Assembly (NCBI RefSeq): GCF_030408795.1
Contig: NZ_CP047211.1
Location: 2,852,001 to 2,916,000, forward strand
Length of the DNA: 64,000 nt
From: Corynebacterium hansenii
GTDB taxonomy: Bacteria > Actinomycetota > Actinomycetes > Mycobacteriales > Mycobacteriaceae
Direction: 5' to 3'
The notes beneath the pieces were generated by a model. The model searched no databases, was not told the origin of the DNA, and was given only the letters and a program-made list of their open reading frames with translations. The position numbers and the translations under genes are program-made. Shown here piece by piece: positions 1 through 8,827 of the stretch. Each line of letters starts with the position of its first letter. Position 1 is the stretch's first letter.

Positions 1-1220
1 TCGCCCCGGATCACCCGCGCATCAAGGGCATCATCAAGAGCCTGCACCGCGTGCTGGACAAGCCCGAGGTCCGGCTCATCGCCAACGTGGAGTTCGGCAA
101 GGACGTGACCCTCGACGAGCTCAAGGAGCTTTACGACGCCGTCGTGTTCGCGACCGGCGCCGTCGGAGACCGCGACCTGGACGTGCCCGGCGCGGACCTC
201 GAGGGCCACCACGGGGCCGGCGAATTCGTCGGCTTCTACGACGGCAACCCGCTGTTCCGCCGCGACTGGGACCTGTCCGCCGAGTCCGTGGCCGTCGTCG
301 GCGTGGGCAACGTCGGCCTGGACGTCGCCCGCATCCTGGCGAAGACGGGCGACGAGCTGCACGTCACCGAGATCCCGGACAACGTCTACGAGACCCTGCG
401 CACCAACAAGGCGCGCGAGGTCCACGTGTTCGGCCGCCGCGGCCCGGCGCAGGCGAAGTTCACCCCGCTGGAGCTGAAGGAGCTGGACCACTCCCCGACC
501 ATCGAGGTCGTGGTGAATCCGGAGGACATCGACTACGACGCCGCCTCGGAGTCGAGCCGCCGCGAGTCGAAGATCGTGGACCAGGTGTGCTCGATCATCG
601 AGAACTACGCCATCCGCGAGCCGAAGGGCGCGCCGCACAAGCTCTTCATCCACTTCTTCGAGTCGCCGGTGGAGATCCTCGGCGAGGACGGCAAGGTGGC
701 GGGCATCCGCACCGAGCGCATGGAACTCGACGGCGAGGGCGGCGTCCGCGGCACCGGCAAGTTCACCGACTGGCCGGTCGGCGCCGTGTACCGCGCCGTG
801 GGCTACCGCTCGGACGCGCTGCCGGGCATCCCGTTCGACGACGGCAAGGCGGTCATCCCGAACGCCGGCGGCCGCGTGCTGGACGGCGTCGGCGAGGACG
901 CGGCGCACATCACCGGCCTGTACACCACCGGCTGGGTCAAGCGCGGCCCCGTCGGCCTGATCGGCAACACCAAGGGCGACGCCAACGAGACCGTCGCGAA
1001 CCTGCTGGAGGATTACGACGCCGGCAACGCCTTCGCCCCGTCGAAGCCCGGCGAGGACGACGCCCTGGCGTTCCTGGAGTCCAAGGGCGTGCCCTACGTG
1101 ACGTGGGACGGCTGGTACTCCCTCGACGCCGCCGAGCGGAAGCTGGGCGAGGCCGAGGGCCGCGAGCGCAAGAAGATCGTCGAGTGGGACGAGATGGTCG
1201 AGGCCACCCGCGGCGAGTAG
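1..1220 (+). CDS. FprA-type ferredoxin/adrenodoxin-NADP+ reductase, 5' truncated by the window edge
   Basis: The reading frame is open from nt 3, so the N-terminal FAD-binding segment lies outside the window. The visible part has the NADP-binding glycine motif VVGVGNVGLDVAR, the conserved stretch FGRRGPAQAKFTPLELKEL, and the C-terminal TTGWVKRGPVGLIGNTKGDA block typical of adrenodoxin-reductase-like FprA enzymes. These flavoproteins pass electrons between NADPH and ferredoxin. About three quarters of residues match the complete paralog at 13342-14721. It lies on the opposite strand from the ABC transporter that follows and is not in an operon with it. The family assignment is secure; the partner ferredoxin is unknown. 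Confidence 0.93.
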   Translation, partial: APDHPRIKGIIKSLHRVLDKPEVRLIANVEFGKDVTLDELKELYDAVVFATGAVGDRDLDVPGADLEGHHGAGEFVGFYDGNPLFRRDWDLSAESVAVVGVGNVGLDVARILAKTGDELHVTEIPDNVYETLRTNKAREVHVFGRRGPAQAKFTPLELKELDHSPTIEVVVNPEDIDYDAASESSRRESKIVDQVCSIIENYAIREPKGAPHKLFIHFFESPVEILGEDGKVAGIRTERMELDGEGGVRGTGKFTDWPVGAVYRAVGYRSDALPGIPFDDGKAVIPNAGGRVLDGVGEDAAHITGLYTTGWVKRGPVGLIGNTKGDANETVANLLEDYDAGNAFAPSKPGEDDALAFLESKGVPYVTWDGWYSLDAAERKLGEAEGRERKKIVEWDEMVEATRGE

Positions 1221-1224
1221 CCCG

Positions 1225-1554
1225 TCACTTTCCCGTCAGCGCCGTGATGCCGGTGGCGGCGGCGCCGATGATGACGGCCGCGAATCCGGCGGTGTTCATG
1301 GCCGTCGGTTCGGTGAGGACGAAGAACGACGCGGTGCCGGCGGCGAGGATGAGTCCGCTCGCCGCCCCCGCCCACTTTCTCAGCATGAACCGCATGATGC
1401 AGTAGATCGCCGCGAGGATCCCGTAGGCGCCCGTGACGTAGGCGATCCACGGGCCGGGTGATGCGTCGACGCCGATGAATTCGACGACGACGAGCACCGC
1501 CGCCGCCACGCCGATCAGCGCACTGGTCTTTTTGATCAGTCCGTCGTTTGCCAT
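1225..1554 (-). CDS. Small integral membrane protein, unknown function
   Basis: A 109-residue protein with about four hydrophobic segments (roughly residues 10-27, 37-55, 62-80 and 87-105) separated by short charged loops such as RKW. No enzymatic motif and no family was recognised. The ATG at 1554 is preceded immediately by a G-rich stretch (GGGGGA), an unusually tight Shine-Dalgarno. It ends 5 nt from the converging FprA stop, so the two genes are tail to tail with no room for a terminator. Coding is supported by clean hydrophobic periodicity and third-position GC, not by homology. Confidence 0.65.
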   Translation of the reverse strand: MANDGLIKKTSALIGVAAAVLVVVEFIGVDASPGPWIAYVTGAYGILAAIYCIMRFMLRKWAGAASGLILAAGTASFFVLTEPTAMNTAGFAAVIIGAAATGITALTGK

Positions 1555-1590
1555 TCCCCCATCGTGCCAGTTGCCGGCGGCGGCCCGCCC

Positions 1591-2205
1591 CTACCCCAGT
1601 TCGATGACCTCGTCGGCGATCGCGCCGAGCAGCCGGTGGTCGTGGGAGATGAAGAGGACGCCGGCGCCGTCGCCGGCCCGCTCGCGCAGCACGGACACGA
1701 CTCCGGCGGCGGTGATGGGGTCGAGCATGGACGTCGGCTCGTCGCAGATCAGGTATTTCGCCTCCTGCACCAGGGCGCGGGCGATGACGGCGCGCTGGAG
1801 CTGGCCGTCCGACACTTCGGCGGGCAGGCGTTCCAGCAGCGCGGCGTCGAGGAGCACGGAATCCGCGGCGGCGTCGACGGCTTCGCGTTCGCCGGGCGCC
1901 TCCCGGCCGATGCGCCCGCCCGCCGCGATGCGGAACGGCTCGCCGATGGTCCGCCGCAGCGTCCACCGGGGGTCGCAGGCGTCGCGCGGGGCCTGGCCGA
2001 TCATGGCGACGCGCACGGGGCCGCCGCCGGCCACGGTTCCCGCATCGGGGTCGAGGCGCCCGGACAGCACCTTCGCCAGCGTCGATTTGCCCGCTCCGCT
2101 GGGCCCGACGAGCCCGAGGATGCGGCCGGGCCGGATGTCGACGGAAACGTCGGAAAGCACGGGCCGCCCCCGGAAGGCGACGGAAACTCCTTGTGCGGAC
2201 AGCAA
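1591..2205 (-). CDS. Oligopeptide/nickel-type ABC transporter ATP-binding protein (second ATPase, DppF/OppF-like)
   Basis: A short ABC ATPase of 204 residues. It has Walker A GPSGAGKST near residue 35, a degenerate signature VSDGQLQRAVIARAL, Walker B YLICDEPTS with the D-loop, and the switch histidine in ISHDH. It lacks the usual C-terminal oligopeptide-binding (oligo_HPY) extension, so it is shorter than typical OppF/DppF. The start is a TTG at 2205, one base past the TGA of the preceding ATPase, and its Shine-Dalgarno (AAAGGGG) lies inside that gene's last codons, so translation is probably coupled. It is the last gene of a five-gene importer (4769-6364, 3765-4772, 2962-3765, 2207-2965, this gene). 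Confidence 0.9.
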   Translation of the reverse strand: MLSAQGVSVAFRGRPVLSDVSVDIRPGRILGLVGPSGAGKSTLAKVLSGRLDPDAGTVAGGGPVRVAMIGQAPRDACDPRWTLRRTIGEPFRIAAGGRIGREAPGEREAVDAAADSVLLDAALLERLPAEVSDGQLQRAVIARALVQEAKYLICDEPTSMLDPITAAGVVSVLRERAGDGAGVLFISHDHRLLGAIADEVIELG

Positions 2206-2206
2206 G

Positions 2207-2965
2207 TCAGCCCCTTTCGTAGGGCGCGGTCAGGCGCATGCCGCCGGACGGCAGCGCGGCCAGCAGCGCGCGGGTGTAGTCGTGGGCGGGCGAGGCGAAG
2301 ACGCGCTCGGCGGGGCCCTGCTCGATGATCTCGCCGCGCCGCATGACGCTGACGTCGTCGCACAGGCCGGCGACGCGCAGATCCTCGATGTCGTGGCTGA
2401 TCAGCAGCACCGCGAGGCCGTCGTCGGCGACCTCGCGGAGCAGGCCGAGCACGCCGGCGGTCAGCTCGGGGTCGAGCGCGCTGGTCGGCTCGTCGGCGAC
2501 GATCACGGGCCGGCCGGTGGCCAGCGCCGCGGCGATCGCGGCGCGCTGCGCCATGCCGCCGGACAGCTGGTGCGGGAACATGCGGGCGGTGTCGGCGGGC
2601 AGGTGGACGCGGTGCAGGAGCTTGGCGACGTCCCCCTCGTCGCCCCCGTTCGCGGCGAGGATTTCGGCGAGCTGGGGGCCGAGGCGCCGCACCGGCGTGA
2701 ACGACGACGCCGGGGCCTGCGGGACCAGGCCGGCCGTGCCCTCGCCGATGACGCGGCCGGTGGTGCGGGCGCCGCGGGGGCGCAGGCCGGCGATGGCGCG
2801 GCCGATGGTCGACTTGCCGGCGCCGGAGCCGCCGATCAGGCCGTGGACGCGGCCGGCCACCAGGTGGACGGTCGCGTCGCGGACGATCGGGGCGTCGCCC
2901 TCGGGGCCGACGGCGACGGTGTAATCGACGACGCCGGCGATGGCTTCCTTGACTGTTCCGGTCAT
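2207..2965 (-). CDS. Oligopeptide/nickel-type ABC transporter ATP-binding protein (first ATPase, DppD-like)
   Basis: A 252-residue ABC ATPase with Walker A GGSGAGKST, signature LSGGMAQRAAIA, Walker B VIVADEPTSALDPE and switch histidine ISHDI. The C-terminal EIIEQGPAERVFASPAHDYTRALL region is the hallmark of the Dpp/Opp subfamily. The chosen ATG at 2965 overlaps the upstream permease stop by 4 nt (ATGA) and gives the family's normal length; the frame stays open further upstream only by chance. It would form a heterodimer with the 1591-2205 product to power import by the two permeases. The substrate (peptide, nickel or another metal chelate) cannot be read from the sequence. Confidence 0.93.
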   Translation of the reverse strand: MTGTVKEAIAGVVDYTVAVGPEGDAPIVRDATVHLVAGRVHGLIGGSGAGKSTIGRAIAGLRPRGARTTGRVIGEGTAGLVPQAPASSFTPVRRLGPQLAEILAANGGDEGDVAKLLHRVHLPADTARMFPHQLSGGMAQRAAIAAALATGRPVIVADEPTSALDPELTAGVLGLLREVADDGLAVLLISHDIEDLRVAGLCDDVSVMRRGEIIEQGPAERVFASPAHDYTRALLAALPSGGMRLTAPYERG

Positions 2966-3765
2966 GCGGGCTCCTTCGCGGACCGGCCGACGAGGATGTC
3001 GCGCGGCACCAGCGTCAGCAGGGACAGGGATGCGGCGAGCAGCACCGTGCCGGGGACGGCCAGCGCCCACCATGCGCCGCGGAGGATGTCCCCGCGGGCC
3101 TGGTCGAGCAGGGTGCCCAGCGACGGCTGGTCGGGCTGCAGGCCCAGGCCGAGGAAGGACAGCGCGGACTCGTGCCACACGGCATGCGGGGTGAGCATGA
3201 CGATGGCGATGACCGCCTGGCCCGCCGCGACAGGCAGCAGGTGGCCGACCAGGACGCTGCGGCCCCGGGCGCCCGCCCCGCGCGCGGCGGCGACGAACTC
3301 GGATTCGCGCACGGCCAGCACCGTCGACCGCACCACGCGGGCGACCTGCGGCCAGTGCGTCAGGGCGATGGCCAGCACCAGCGCCGGGATCGACCCCTTG
3401 AACAGAGCCACGATGACCACGCTGAGGATGAGGTGCGGGATCGAGTTCACCGTGTCCGTGCCGCGCATGAGCACGCGGTCGACCCAGCCTCCGCGCACCG
3501 CGGCGGTCAGGCCGATGATCAGGCCGATCGCCGTGGCGGTGCACGCCGACACCAGCCCGATGAACAGCGACACCCGCAGGCCCGCGGCCGTGCGCGCCCA
3601 CAGGTCGAAACCGTAGTGGTCGGTGCCCGCGATCCACTCGCCGCCCGGGGGCAGCAGCGCGCGGGAGAAATCGGCGGTCGGCGCCGGCGAGATCAGCGGC
3701 ACCAGGAACGCGTAGGCCAGCAGAATGGCCAGCGGCAGGTATTTCACCTTGGACTTCGCGCCCAT
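2962..3765 (-). CDS. ABC transporter permease, DppC/OppC/NikC-like
   Basis: A 267-residue inner-membrane permease. It has an N-terminal transmembrane helix (residues 11-27), the short periplasmic region with GTDHYGFDLWAR that precedes the core in DppC-type permeases, then about five helices. The EAA-like cytoplasmic loop is around EFVAAARGAGARGRSVLVGHLLP. The start ATG at 3765 shares one base with the stop of the upstream permease (TGATG) and the gene overlaps the next ATPase by 4 nt, so the operon is tightly packed. It pairs with the DppB-like permease. Confidence 0.93.
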   Translation of the reverse strand: MGAKSKVKYLPLAILLAYAFLVPLISPAPTADFSRALLPPGGEWIAGTDHYGFDLWARTAAGLRVSLFIGLVSACTATAIGLIIGLTAAVRGGWVDRVLMRGTDTVNSIPHLILSVVIVALFKGSIPALVLAIALTHWPQVARVVRSTVLAVRESEFVAAARGAGARGRSVLVGHLLPVAAGQAVIAIVMLTPHAVWHESALSFLGLGLQPDQPSLGTLLDQARGDILRGAWWALAVPGTVLLAASLSLLTLVPRDILVGRSAKEPA

Positions 3766-4772
3766 CACACGTCCCTCACTCTCGGGTCCAGGAGCTTGTA
3801 GGTCACGTCGGCGACGAGGCTGCCGCCCATGACCAGCACGGTGGTCAGCACGGTCGTCGCCGCCAGCAGCGGGAAGTCGACGGCCTTCGCCGATTCGACG
3901 GTCGCCTCGGCCAGGCCGGGCCAGCTGAACACGGCCTCGACGATCACGGCGCCGACGACGAGCTCCGACAGGCGCCCGCCGACGAGGGTGACCAGCGGCA
4001 TCAGCGACATCGGGGCGATGTGGCGGCGCAGCACCACCGTGCGGGGCACGCCGCGGACGAGGGCGTTCTCCACCGCGTCCGAGCCGATCGCCTCGACGGT
4101 CGCCTGCCGCACGGCCAGCAGCGGCCACGGCAGCTGCGTCACGGCCAGCACCAGCGCGGGGGCGATCAGGTAGGGGCCGATGGAGAACAGCGACGGCTGC
4201 TCCCCGATGGGCGACGCGCCGCCCGCGGGGATGACGTTGAGGGTGACTGCGAAGATCAGGACCACGCCGAGGGCGTAGATGAACGACGGCGTCGCGCCGA
4301 TGAACACGCCCAACGCGACGACGGCCTTGTCCACCACGCCGCCGGGGCGGCGGCCCGCCCACGTGCCCAGTGCGACGGCCATCGCGACGGCGATGGTCAT
4401 GCCGGTCGCCGACAGGAGGATCGTCCAGGGCAGGCGCTCGGACAGGACGTCGGCGACGGGGCGGCCGTAGGAGCGCGAGAAACCGAGGTCACCGGTGAAA
4501 ACGCCGGTGAACCAGTCGAGCCACTGGCGCCACCACGACTGGTCGGCGCCGATGGCGGCGGCGACGTCGGCGCGTTCGGCCGGCGACAGTTCCGCGTAGC
4601 CGGTGCCCAGGTAGGACGCCAGCGGGTCGAACGGCGACAGCGCCGCCAGGCCGAACATGATGAAGGAGACCAGCACCGTCGTCGCGGCGATGATCGCCGC
4701 TCGCGCGGCGACCATCCGGCCCAGGCCCCCGAGGTTGTCGCGGTGCTCGGTGAATCCGCCCGCCACGCTCAC
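3765..4772 (-). CDS. ABC transporter permease, DppB/OppB/NikB-like
   Basis: A 335-residue permease with an N-terminal helix after ARAAIIAATTVLVSF, a periplasmic stretch with DWFTGVFTGDLGFSRSYGRPV (the typical DppB loop before the core domain), and the EAA loop ENALVRGVPRTVVLRRHIAP. The GTG at 4772 overlaps the solute-binding protein's stop (GTGA), giving a normal family length; the open frame upstream runs antisense-free but inside the preceding gene and is discarded. With the 2962-3765 product it forms the translocation pore. Confidence 0.92.
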   Translation of the reverse strand: MSVAGGFTEHRDNLGGLGRMVAARAAIIAATTVLVSFIMFGLAALSPFDPLASYLGTGYAELSPAERADVAAAIGADQSWWRQWLDWFTGVFTGDLGFSRSYGRPVADVLSERLPWTILLSATGMTIAVAMAVALGTWAGRRPGGVVDKAVVALGVFIGATPSFIYALGVVLIFAVTLNVIPAGGASPIGEQPSLFSIGPYLIAPALVLAVTQLPWPLLAVRQATVEAIGSDAVENALVRGVPRTVVLRRHIAPMSLMPLVTLVGGRLSELVVGAVIVEAVFSWPGLAEATVESAKAVDFPLLAATTVLTTVLVMGGSLVADVTYKLLDPRVRDV

Positions 4773-6364
4773 TTCTTCCAGTCCCGCAGATTCCACCACG
4801 GGCCCCACGTCGCGCCGTGGATGTGCGGCTCGAGGATGGTGGAGCCGCGGTTCCACTTGTTCTCCTTGGCCAGGTACACGTGGTCGATGGTGGCCAGGAA
4901 GATGTTGGACGGGTTCTCGGCGTACATCGCCTGGGCCTCGCGGTAGAGGCGGGCGCGCTCGCCGGCGTCGGTGGCCCGGCGGGCCTCGTCGAGCTTCGCG
5001 TCGAGTTCGGGGCTGCCGTAGTCGCCGGGGTTGGAGTACTCGGACGTGGCGGCCTCGCGGGTGTGCAGCAGGTCGTAGGCGAACATGTCCACGTCCCACG
5101 GGGCGGAGCCGCCGCCGAGGACGGCCGCCGCCTCGCCCAGGCGCGGGGTGATGTCGTCCCAGGTGGACGCGGTCGTGGGGAAGCTCACGCCGATGCGCGC
5201 CATCTGGGCCGAGAACTCGATGCCCACGTCGCGGCGCAGGGTGTCCTCGCCGGAGTAGTACAGCGGGATTTCGGCGCGGACGCCGTCCTTCTCGCGCACG
5301 CCGTCGGCGCCCTTGCGCCAGCCGGCCTCGTCCAGGATGCGCTCGGCTTCGGCGGTGTCGTGGCCGAACGTGGCGTCGGGGTTGTGGCTGTCGCCGTAGA
5401 TCTCCGGCACGGCGGTGGAGATGGCGCGGCCCTTGCCCAGCAGCGGCCCGGACACGATGGCGTCGCGGTCGACGGCGAGGTTCAGGGCGCGGCGCACCGC
5501 GGGGTCCTTGAGGAACGGGTGCTTGGGCAGCGAGATGCCGCGCCAGTCGGCGGTGGTGGCGGTGACCACCTCGACGCCGCTGCGCCCCTCGAAGTTCTTG
5601 GCCACCGACGGCGGGACGTGCGCGCCGTCGAGTTCGCCGGAGGCCACGCGCTGGGCGCGGGCGGCGTCGTCGGAGGCGAGGGTCACCAGGAATTCGCCGA
5701 CCTCGGGCTTGCCGCCCCAGTAGTCGGGGTTGGCGGTGTAGCGGACCAGGTCGCCGGTGCGCTCGGTGACGCTGTAGGCGCCGGTGCCCACGGGCTTCTC
5801 GCCGAGCGGGCCGTTGACCACGTCGCCCTCGCCGACGAGCTCGGACGGGGCGATGGCCAGGGTCAGGCGCGAGGCGAAGCCGCCGTAGGGGTAGGCCAGC
5901 TTGAAGGTGACGGTGTTGTCGTCGACGACCTTGACCTCGTCGATGACGTCGTAGCGCATGGAGACCTTCGAGCCCTTCGACGCGTCGCGGGCGACGTCGT
6001 AGGTGGCCTTCACGTCGGCGGCGTCGAAGGCGGTGCCGTCGTGGAAGGTCACGCCCTCGCGCAGCTTCACGGTCCATTCGCTGGCGTCGGCGTTGGCCTT
6101 GGGCTCCTCGGCGGCCAGCGCGGGCACGAGGCGGGGGATGACGTCCGAGCCGGCGGACGCATCGGGCTTGAGCAGCCCGTCGTAGATGGGGCTGATGCCG
6201 GTCTGCCCGTAGCCGGATGCGGGGTGGAAATTGTCGGCGGTGTCCTTGTCCGCCAGCTTCAGCGTGGTGGGATATCCGTCGTCTCCGGCGTCTCCCGTCC
6301 CGCACGCGGCGAGGGCCAGCGAGCCCACCGCCACGAAGCCGACGAGGATCTTCTTCACGGACAT
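4769..6364 (-). CDS. Family 5 extracellular solute-binding lipoprotein of a peptide/nickel-type ABC importer
   Basis: A 531-residue precursor. Residues 1-20 form a lipoprotein signal peptide ending in the lipobox LAAC, so Cys20 should be lipidated after export. The mature part matches SBP_bac_5 proteins: the early VPALAAEEPKANAD region, WTVKLREGVTFHDGTAFDAADV, and the long domain with EAERILDEAGW. It would capture the substrate outside the membrane and deliver it to the two permeases. The ATG has a strong Shine-Dalgarno (AGGAGG) 6-7 nt upstream. It is the first gene of the importer operon. Family certain, substrate unknown. Confidence 0.94.
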   Translation of the reverse strand: MSVKKILVGFVAVGSLALAACGTGDAGDDGYPTTLKLADKDTADNFHPASGYGQTGISPIYDGLLKPDASAGSDVIPRLVPALAAEEPKANADASEWTVKLREGVTFHDGTAFDAADVKATYDVARDASKGSKVSMRYDVIDEVKVVDDNTVTFKLAYPYGGFASRLTLAIAPSELVGEGDVVNGPLGEKPVGTGAYSVTERTGDLVRYTANPDYWGGKPEVGEFLVTLASDDAARAQRVASGELDGAHVPPSVAKNFEGRSGVEVVTATTADWRGISLPKHPFLKDPAVRRALNLAVDRDAIVSGPLLGKGRAISTAVPEIYGDSHNPDATFGHDTAEAERILDEAGWRKGADGVREKDGVRAEIPLYYSGEDTLRRDVGIEFSAQMARIGVSFPTTASTWDDITPRLGEAAAVLGGGSAPWDVDMFAYDLLHTREAATSEYSNPGDYGSPELDAKLDEARRATDAGERARLYREAQAMYAENPSNIFLATIDHVYLAKENKWNRGSTILEPHIHGATWGPWWNLRDWKK

Positions 6365-6425
6365 GCGCAGCCTCCTGTTTCGATGCCCTTCAAGCCCATG
6401 ATTCAGGGATTAACAGGAACCTAAC

Positions 6426-6431
6426 ATCATA
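6426..6431 (-). promoter_or_regulatory. Candidate -10 element for the ABC importer operon
   Basis: On the minus strand the AT-rich spacer upstream of the binding-protein gene reads TATGAT, a good corynebacterial -10, about 60 nt before the ATG. No convincing -35 is visible. The spacer (6365-6453) is the only AT-rich patch in the neighbourhood. Confidence 0.45.
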
Positions 6432-6453
6432 TAGGTAGTTTCATTTAATGATT

Positions 6454-6873
6454 TCATGCGCATTCGCGCACATTGGGTCGCGTCGGCAAATACCAGGCCG
6501 CCATGAGCATCGCGATCAATCCGACGAGCGGGACGAACGCCAGGAACTCGAACATCGGCTCCGCGTACTCCGCCAAACCGGAGACGAACATGCTGGAGAA
6601 CAACCCCACTTTCGCGGCGAGGGTCAGTCCGCCGGCGATGATCGGCGCCTTCGCCCGCCGGACCACCGCGATGATCAGGTACACCACGACGAGGACGGGA
6701 ATCAACGGCAACGTGACGAGCAACCAGGGGAGCATCTCGAGCCCCACGTGGTACCCGACGAACAACGGCGCCACGCCGAACAGCGAGTACAGGACGATCC
6801 CGATGCCGGAGCAGATCAACATCACCTGACGGCTGGCGGTGCCGTCATTCGAAGCTCCCGCTTCTTCGCTCAT
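6454..6873 (-). CDS. Four-helix membrane protein at the end of the sulfate-assimilation operon
   Basis: A 139-residue protein with a short charged N-terminus and four predicted membrane segments: LICSGIGIVLYSLFGVAP, LPWLLVTLPLIPVLVVVYLI, the GGLTLAAKVGLFSSMFVSGL segment, and FLAFVPLVGLIAMLMAAWYL. No family was recognised. I chose the ATG at 6873 because it overlaps the chelatase stop as ATGA, matching the coupling seen throughout this operon; a GTG at 6891 would add six residues. Its position suggests a role linked to sulfur assimilation or membrane transport, but this is inference from context only. Confidence 0.65.
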   Translation of the reverse strand: MSEEAGASNDGTASRQVMLICSGIGIVLYSLFGVAPLFVGYHVGLEMLPWLLVTLPLIPVLVVVYLIIAVVRRAKAPIIAGGLTLAAKVGLFSSMFVSGLAEYAEPMFEFLAFVPLVGLIAMLMAAWYLPTRPNVRECA

Positions 6874-7619
6874 CTCTTCATTGCCGGACACGGGGCCGGG
6901 CGTTCCTTCCCTCGGGTTCTTTCGCCGAAATTACCATCGAGCCATCGCGCGAGGACGACGTCGGCGAGCAACTCCCCCAGCGGTTCGGCACACGTCGTCC
7001 CAGGCACCTCGGCGGCCCGGTCGCGCACGCGGTCCCACAGCAGCCCGGGCGCGGTGAACAAGGGCACCACCACGGTGCCCGCGACGACGCCGCCCAGCGC
7101 TTCCGCCGCCGACGGCGTCCCGGCGCCGACGGAGAACGCCGCGCGCACGGTGCCCGGCACCATCCCGTCGAGCTCGGCGGCGAAGCGGTGCACGGCATCG
7201 TTCGCCGCCAGCGACGACGACCCGACCGCGACGAGCAGAACATCATCGCGCGGGTCGTCGGCGGCGGCGAGGAAGGAGCGGACCACTGCCTTCTTCACGC
7301 CTTCGCCGAGGCCGATGCCATCGCGGACGTCCAGGCGCACCCCCGTCGCGGCTCCGGCGTCCGCCGCCTGCGCGGGCAGGTCGACGGTGCGGTGGAAGGC
7401 CTCCGTGAACAGCAGCGGCACGACCACCGCGTCGCGGATCCCCCGGCCGGCGAACTCGGCGCACAAGTCACGCAAGGAGGGGGCGACCAATTCCAGCCAC
7501 GCCACGCGGACGTCGTCGGCGGCGGGCACCCGCGCGGCGACGGCTTCCGCCAGCGCCGCCAGGCACGGCTCCGCCCGCGGGTGCCGGGAGCCATGCGCGA
7601 CGAGGATGAGCGCCGTCAC
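6870..7619 (-). CDS. cysY: Sirohydrochlorin chelatase family protein (CbiX/SirB-like)
   Basis: A 249-residue protein starting with the CbiX signature ILVAHGSRHPRAEP, which carries the chelatase histidine, and repeating the fold in the second half (LVAVGSSSLAANDAV), as in two-domain CbiX-type enzymes. These insert Fe2+ into sirohydrochlorin to form siroheme, the cofactor needed by the sulfite reductase encoded upstream. In C. glutamicum the matching gene of the fpr2-cysIXHDNYZ cluster is called cysY. The GTG start at 7619 overlaps the cysN stop (GTGA). The second-half histidine appears replaced by Ser, so catalysis probably uses the N-terminal site. Confidence 0.85.
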   Translation of the reverse strand: MTALILVAHGSRHPRAEPCLAALAEAVAARVPAADDVRVAWLELVAPSLRDLCAEFAGRGIRDAVVVPLLFTEAFHRTVDLPAQAADAGAATGVRLDVRDGIGLGEGVKKAVVRSFLAAADDPRDDVLLVAVGSSSLAANDAVHRFAAELDGMVPGTVRAAFSVGAGTPSAAEALGGVVAGTVVVPLFTAPGLLWDRVRDRAAEVPGTTCAEPLGELLADVVLARWLDGNFGERTRGKERPAPCPAMKR

Positions 7620-8827
7620 CTAACCAGGCCCGCCGTCAGCGTGTCGCCCGTACCCGGTTCCACCAGCAGGAACGCCCCGACGCGGCCGCCGGGGCGGTAG
7701 CGCTCGACGGGCAAAGGCTGCGCCACCTCCACCGTGACTTCGGCGACGTCGTTGGCGGACAGCGAATCGGCCACGCCTGTCGGCTCCCCGGTCTCGACGT
7801 CGATGAGCGCATCCACCGACGCGATGCGGCCGCGGACCAGCGCCGCCCCGTACCGCACCTCGACCACGCGCCCGACGGCCAGCGGGGCATCGGAGAGATG
7901 CACGGCGACGGCGGCGAAGCGGCGGACGTCCTCCGGCCGGTCGCCGCCGGAGATCAGATCGCCGCGCGCCAGGTCGAACTCGGCGTCGAGGCTCAGCGCG
8001 ACCGATTCCCCCGCCGCAGCCGATTCCGCGTCCTCGCCGGCGACGGTGATTCGGCTGACCGCCGCCTCGCGCCCGCCGGGCAATCCGACGCGGTCGCCCA
8101 CGGCCACCGATCCGGCGGCGATGCACCCGGCGTACCCGCGGTACTCGGTCGCGGCGTCGCGGATGACGTACTCCACCGGCAGCCGGAAATCGCCGTCGCG
8201 CCCGGCGCCGGTCTCCAGGCCCTCCAGGATCTCCAGGACGCTCGGACCCCCGTACCAGGGCGTGCGCTCCGACCGGTCCACGACGTTGTCGCCGACGAGG
8301 GCCGAAACGGGGACCACGTGGACGTCGTCAAGCCCCAGTCGCTCCGCCAGAGACCGCACGTCGCGCTCGATGGCCCGGAAGGCGTCCTCCGAATAGTCGA
8401 GCAGGTCGATCTTGTTCACCGCCACGATGACGTGCCGCACCCCGAGCAGCGCCGTGACCGTCGCGTGGCGCTTGGTTTGCGTGACCACGCCGTTGCGGGC
8501 GTCGACCAGCACCACCACCGCCTCCGCCGTGGACATGCCGGTGACGGTGTTGCGCGTGTACTGCTCGTGGCCGGGGCAGTCGGCGAGGATGAACGACCGC
8601 GCGCCGGTGGCGAAGTACCGGTGGGCGACGTCGATGGTGATGCCCTGCTCGCGCTCGGCGCGCAGGCCGTCGACCAGCAGCGACAGGTCGGGGGCGCCGT
8701 GGCCGCGGGAGACGGCCTCGTACTGGTCGGCGAGGATGTTCTTGGTGTCGTGCAGCAGCCGGCCGACGAACGTGGACTTGCCGTCGTCGACGGAGCCGGC
8801 GGTGCACAGGCGCAGTGCGGTGGTCAT
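7616..8827 (-). CDS. cysN: Sulfate adenylyltransferase subunit 1 (GTPase), CysN
   Basis: A 403-residue translation-factor-type GTPase. It has G1 GSVDDGKST (residues 11-19), the switch region EQGITIDVAHRYF, G3 DCPGHEQY, G4 NKIDLLD, then two beta-barrel domains. CysN hydrolyses GTP to drive APS formation by CysD. There is no fused APS kinase domain, consistent with a pathway that reduces APS directly (see cysH). The ATG at 8827 overlaps the cysD stop (TGATG), and its own stop overlaps the chelatase start. Order cysH-cysD-cysN matches C. glutamicum. Confidence 0.96.
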   Translation of the reverse strand: MTTALRLCTAGSVDDGKSTFVGRLLHDTKNILADQYEAVSRGHGAPDLSLLVDGLRAEREQGITIDVAHRYFATGARSFILADCPGHEQYTRNTVTGMSTAEAVVVLVDARNGVVTQTKRHATVTALLGVRHVIVAVNKIDLLDYSEDAFRAIERDVRSLAERLGLDDVHVVPVSALVGDNVVDRSERTPWYGGPSVLEILEGLETGAGRDGDFRLPVEYVIRDAATEYRGYAGCIAAGSVAVGDRVGLPGGREAAVSRITVAGEDAESAAAGESVALSLDAEFDLARGDLISGGDRPEDVRRFAAVAVHLSDAPLAVGRVVEVRYGAALVRGRIASVDALIDVETGEPTGVADSLSANDVAEVTVEVAQPLPVERYRPGGRVGAFLLVEPGTGDTLTAGLVR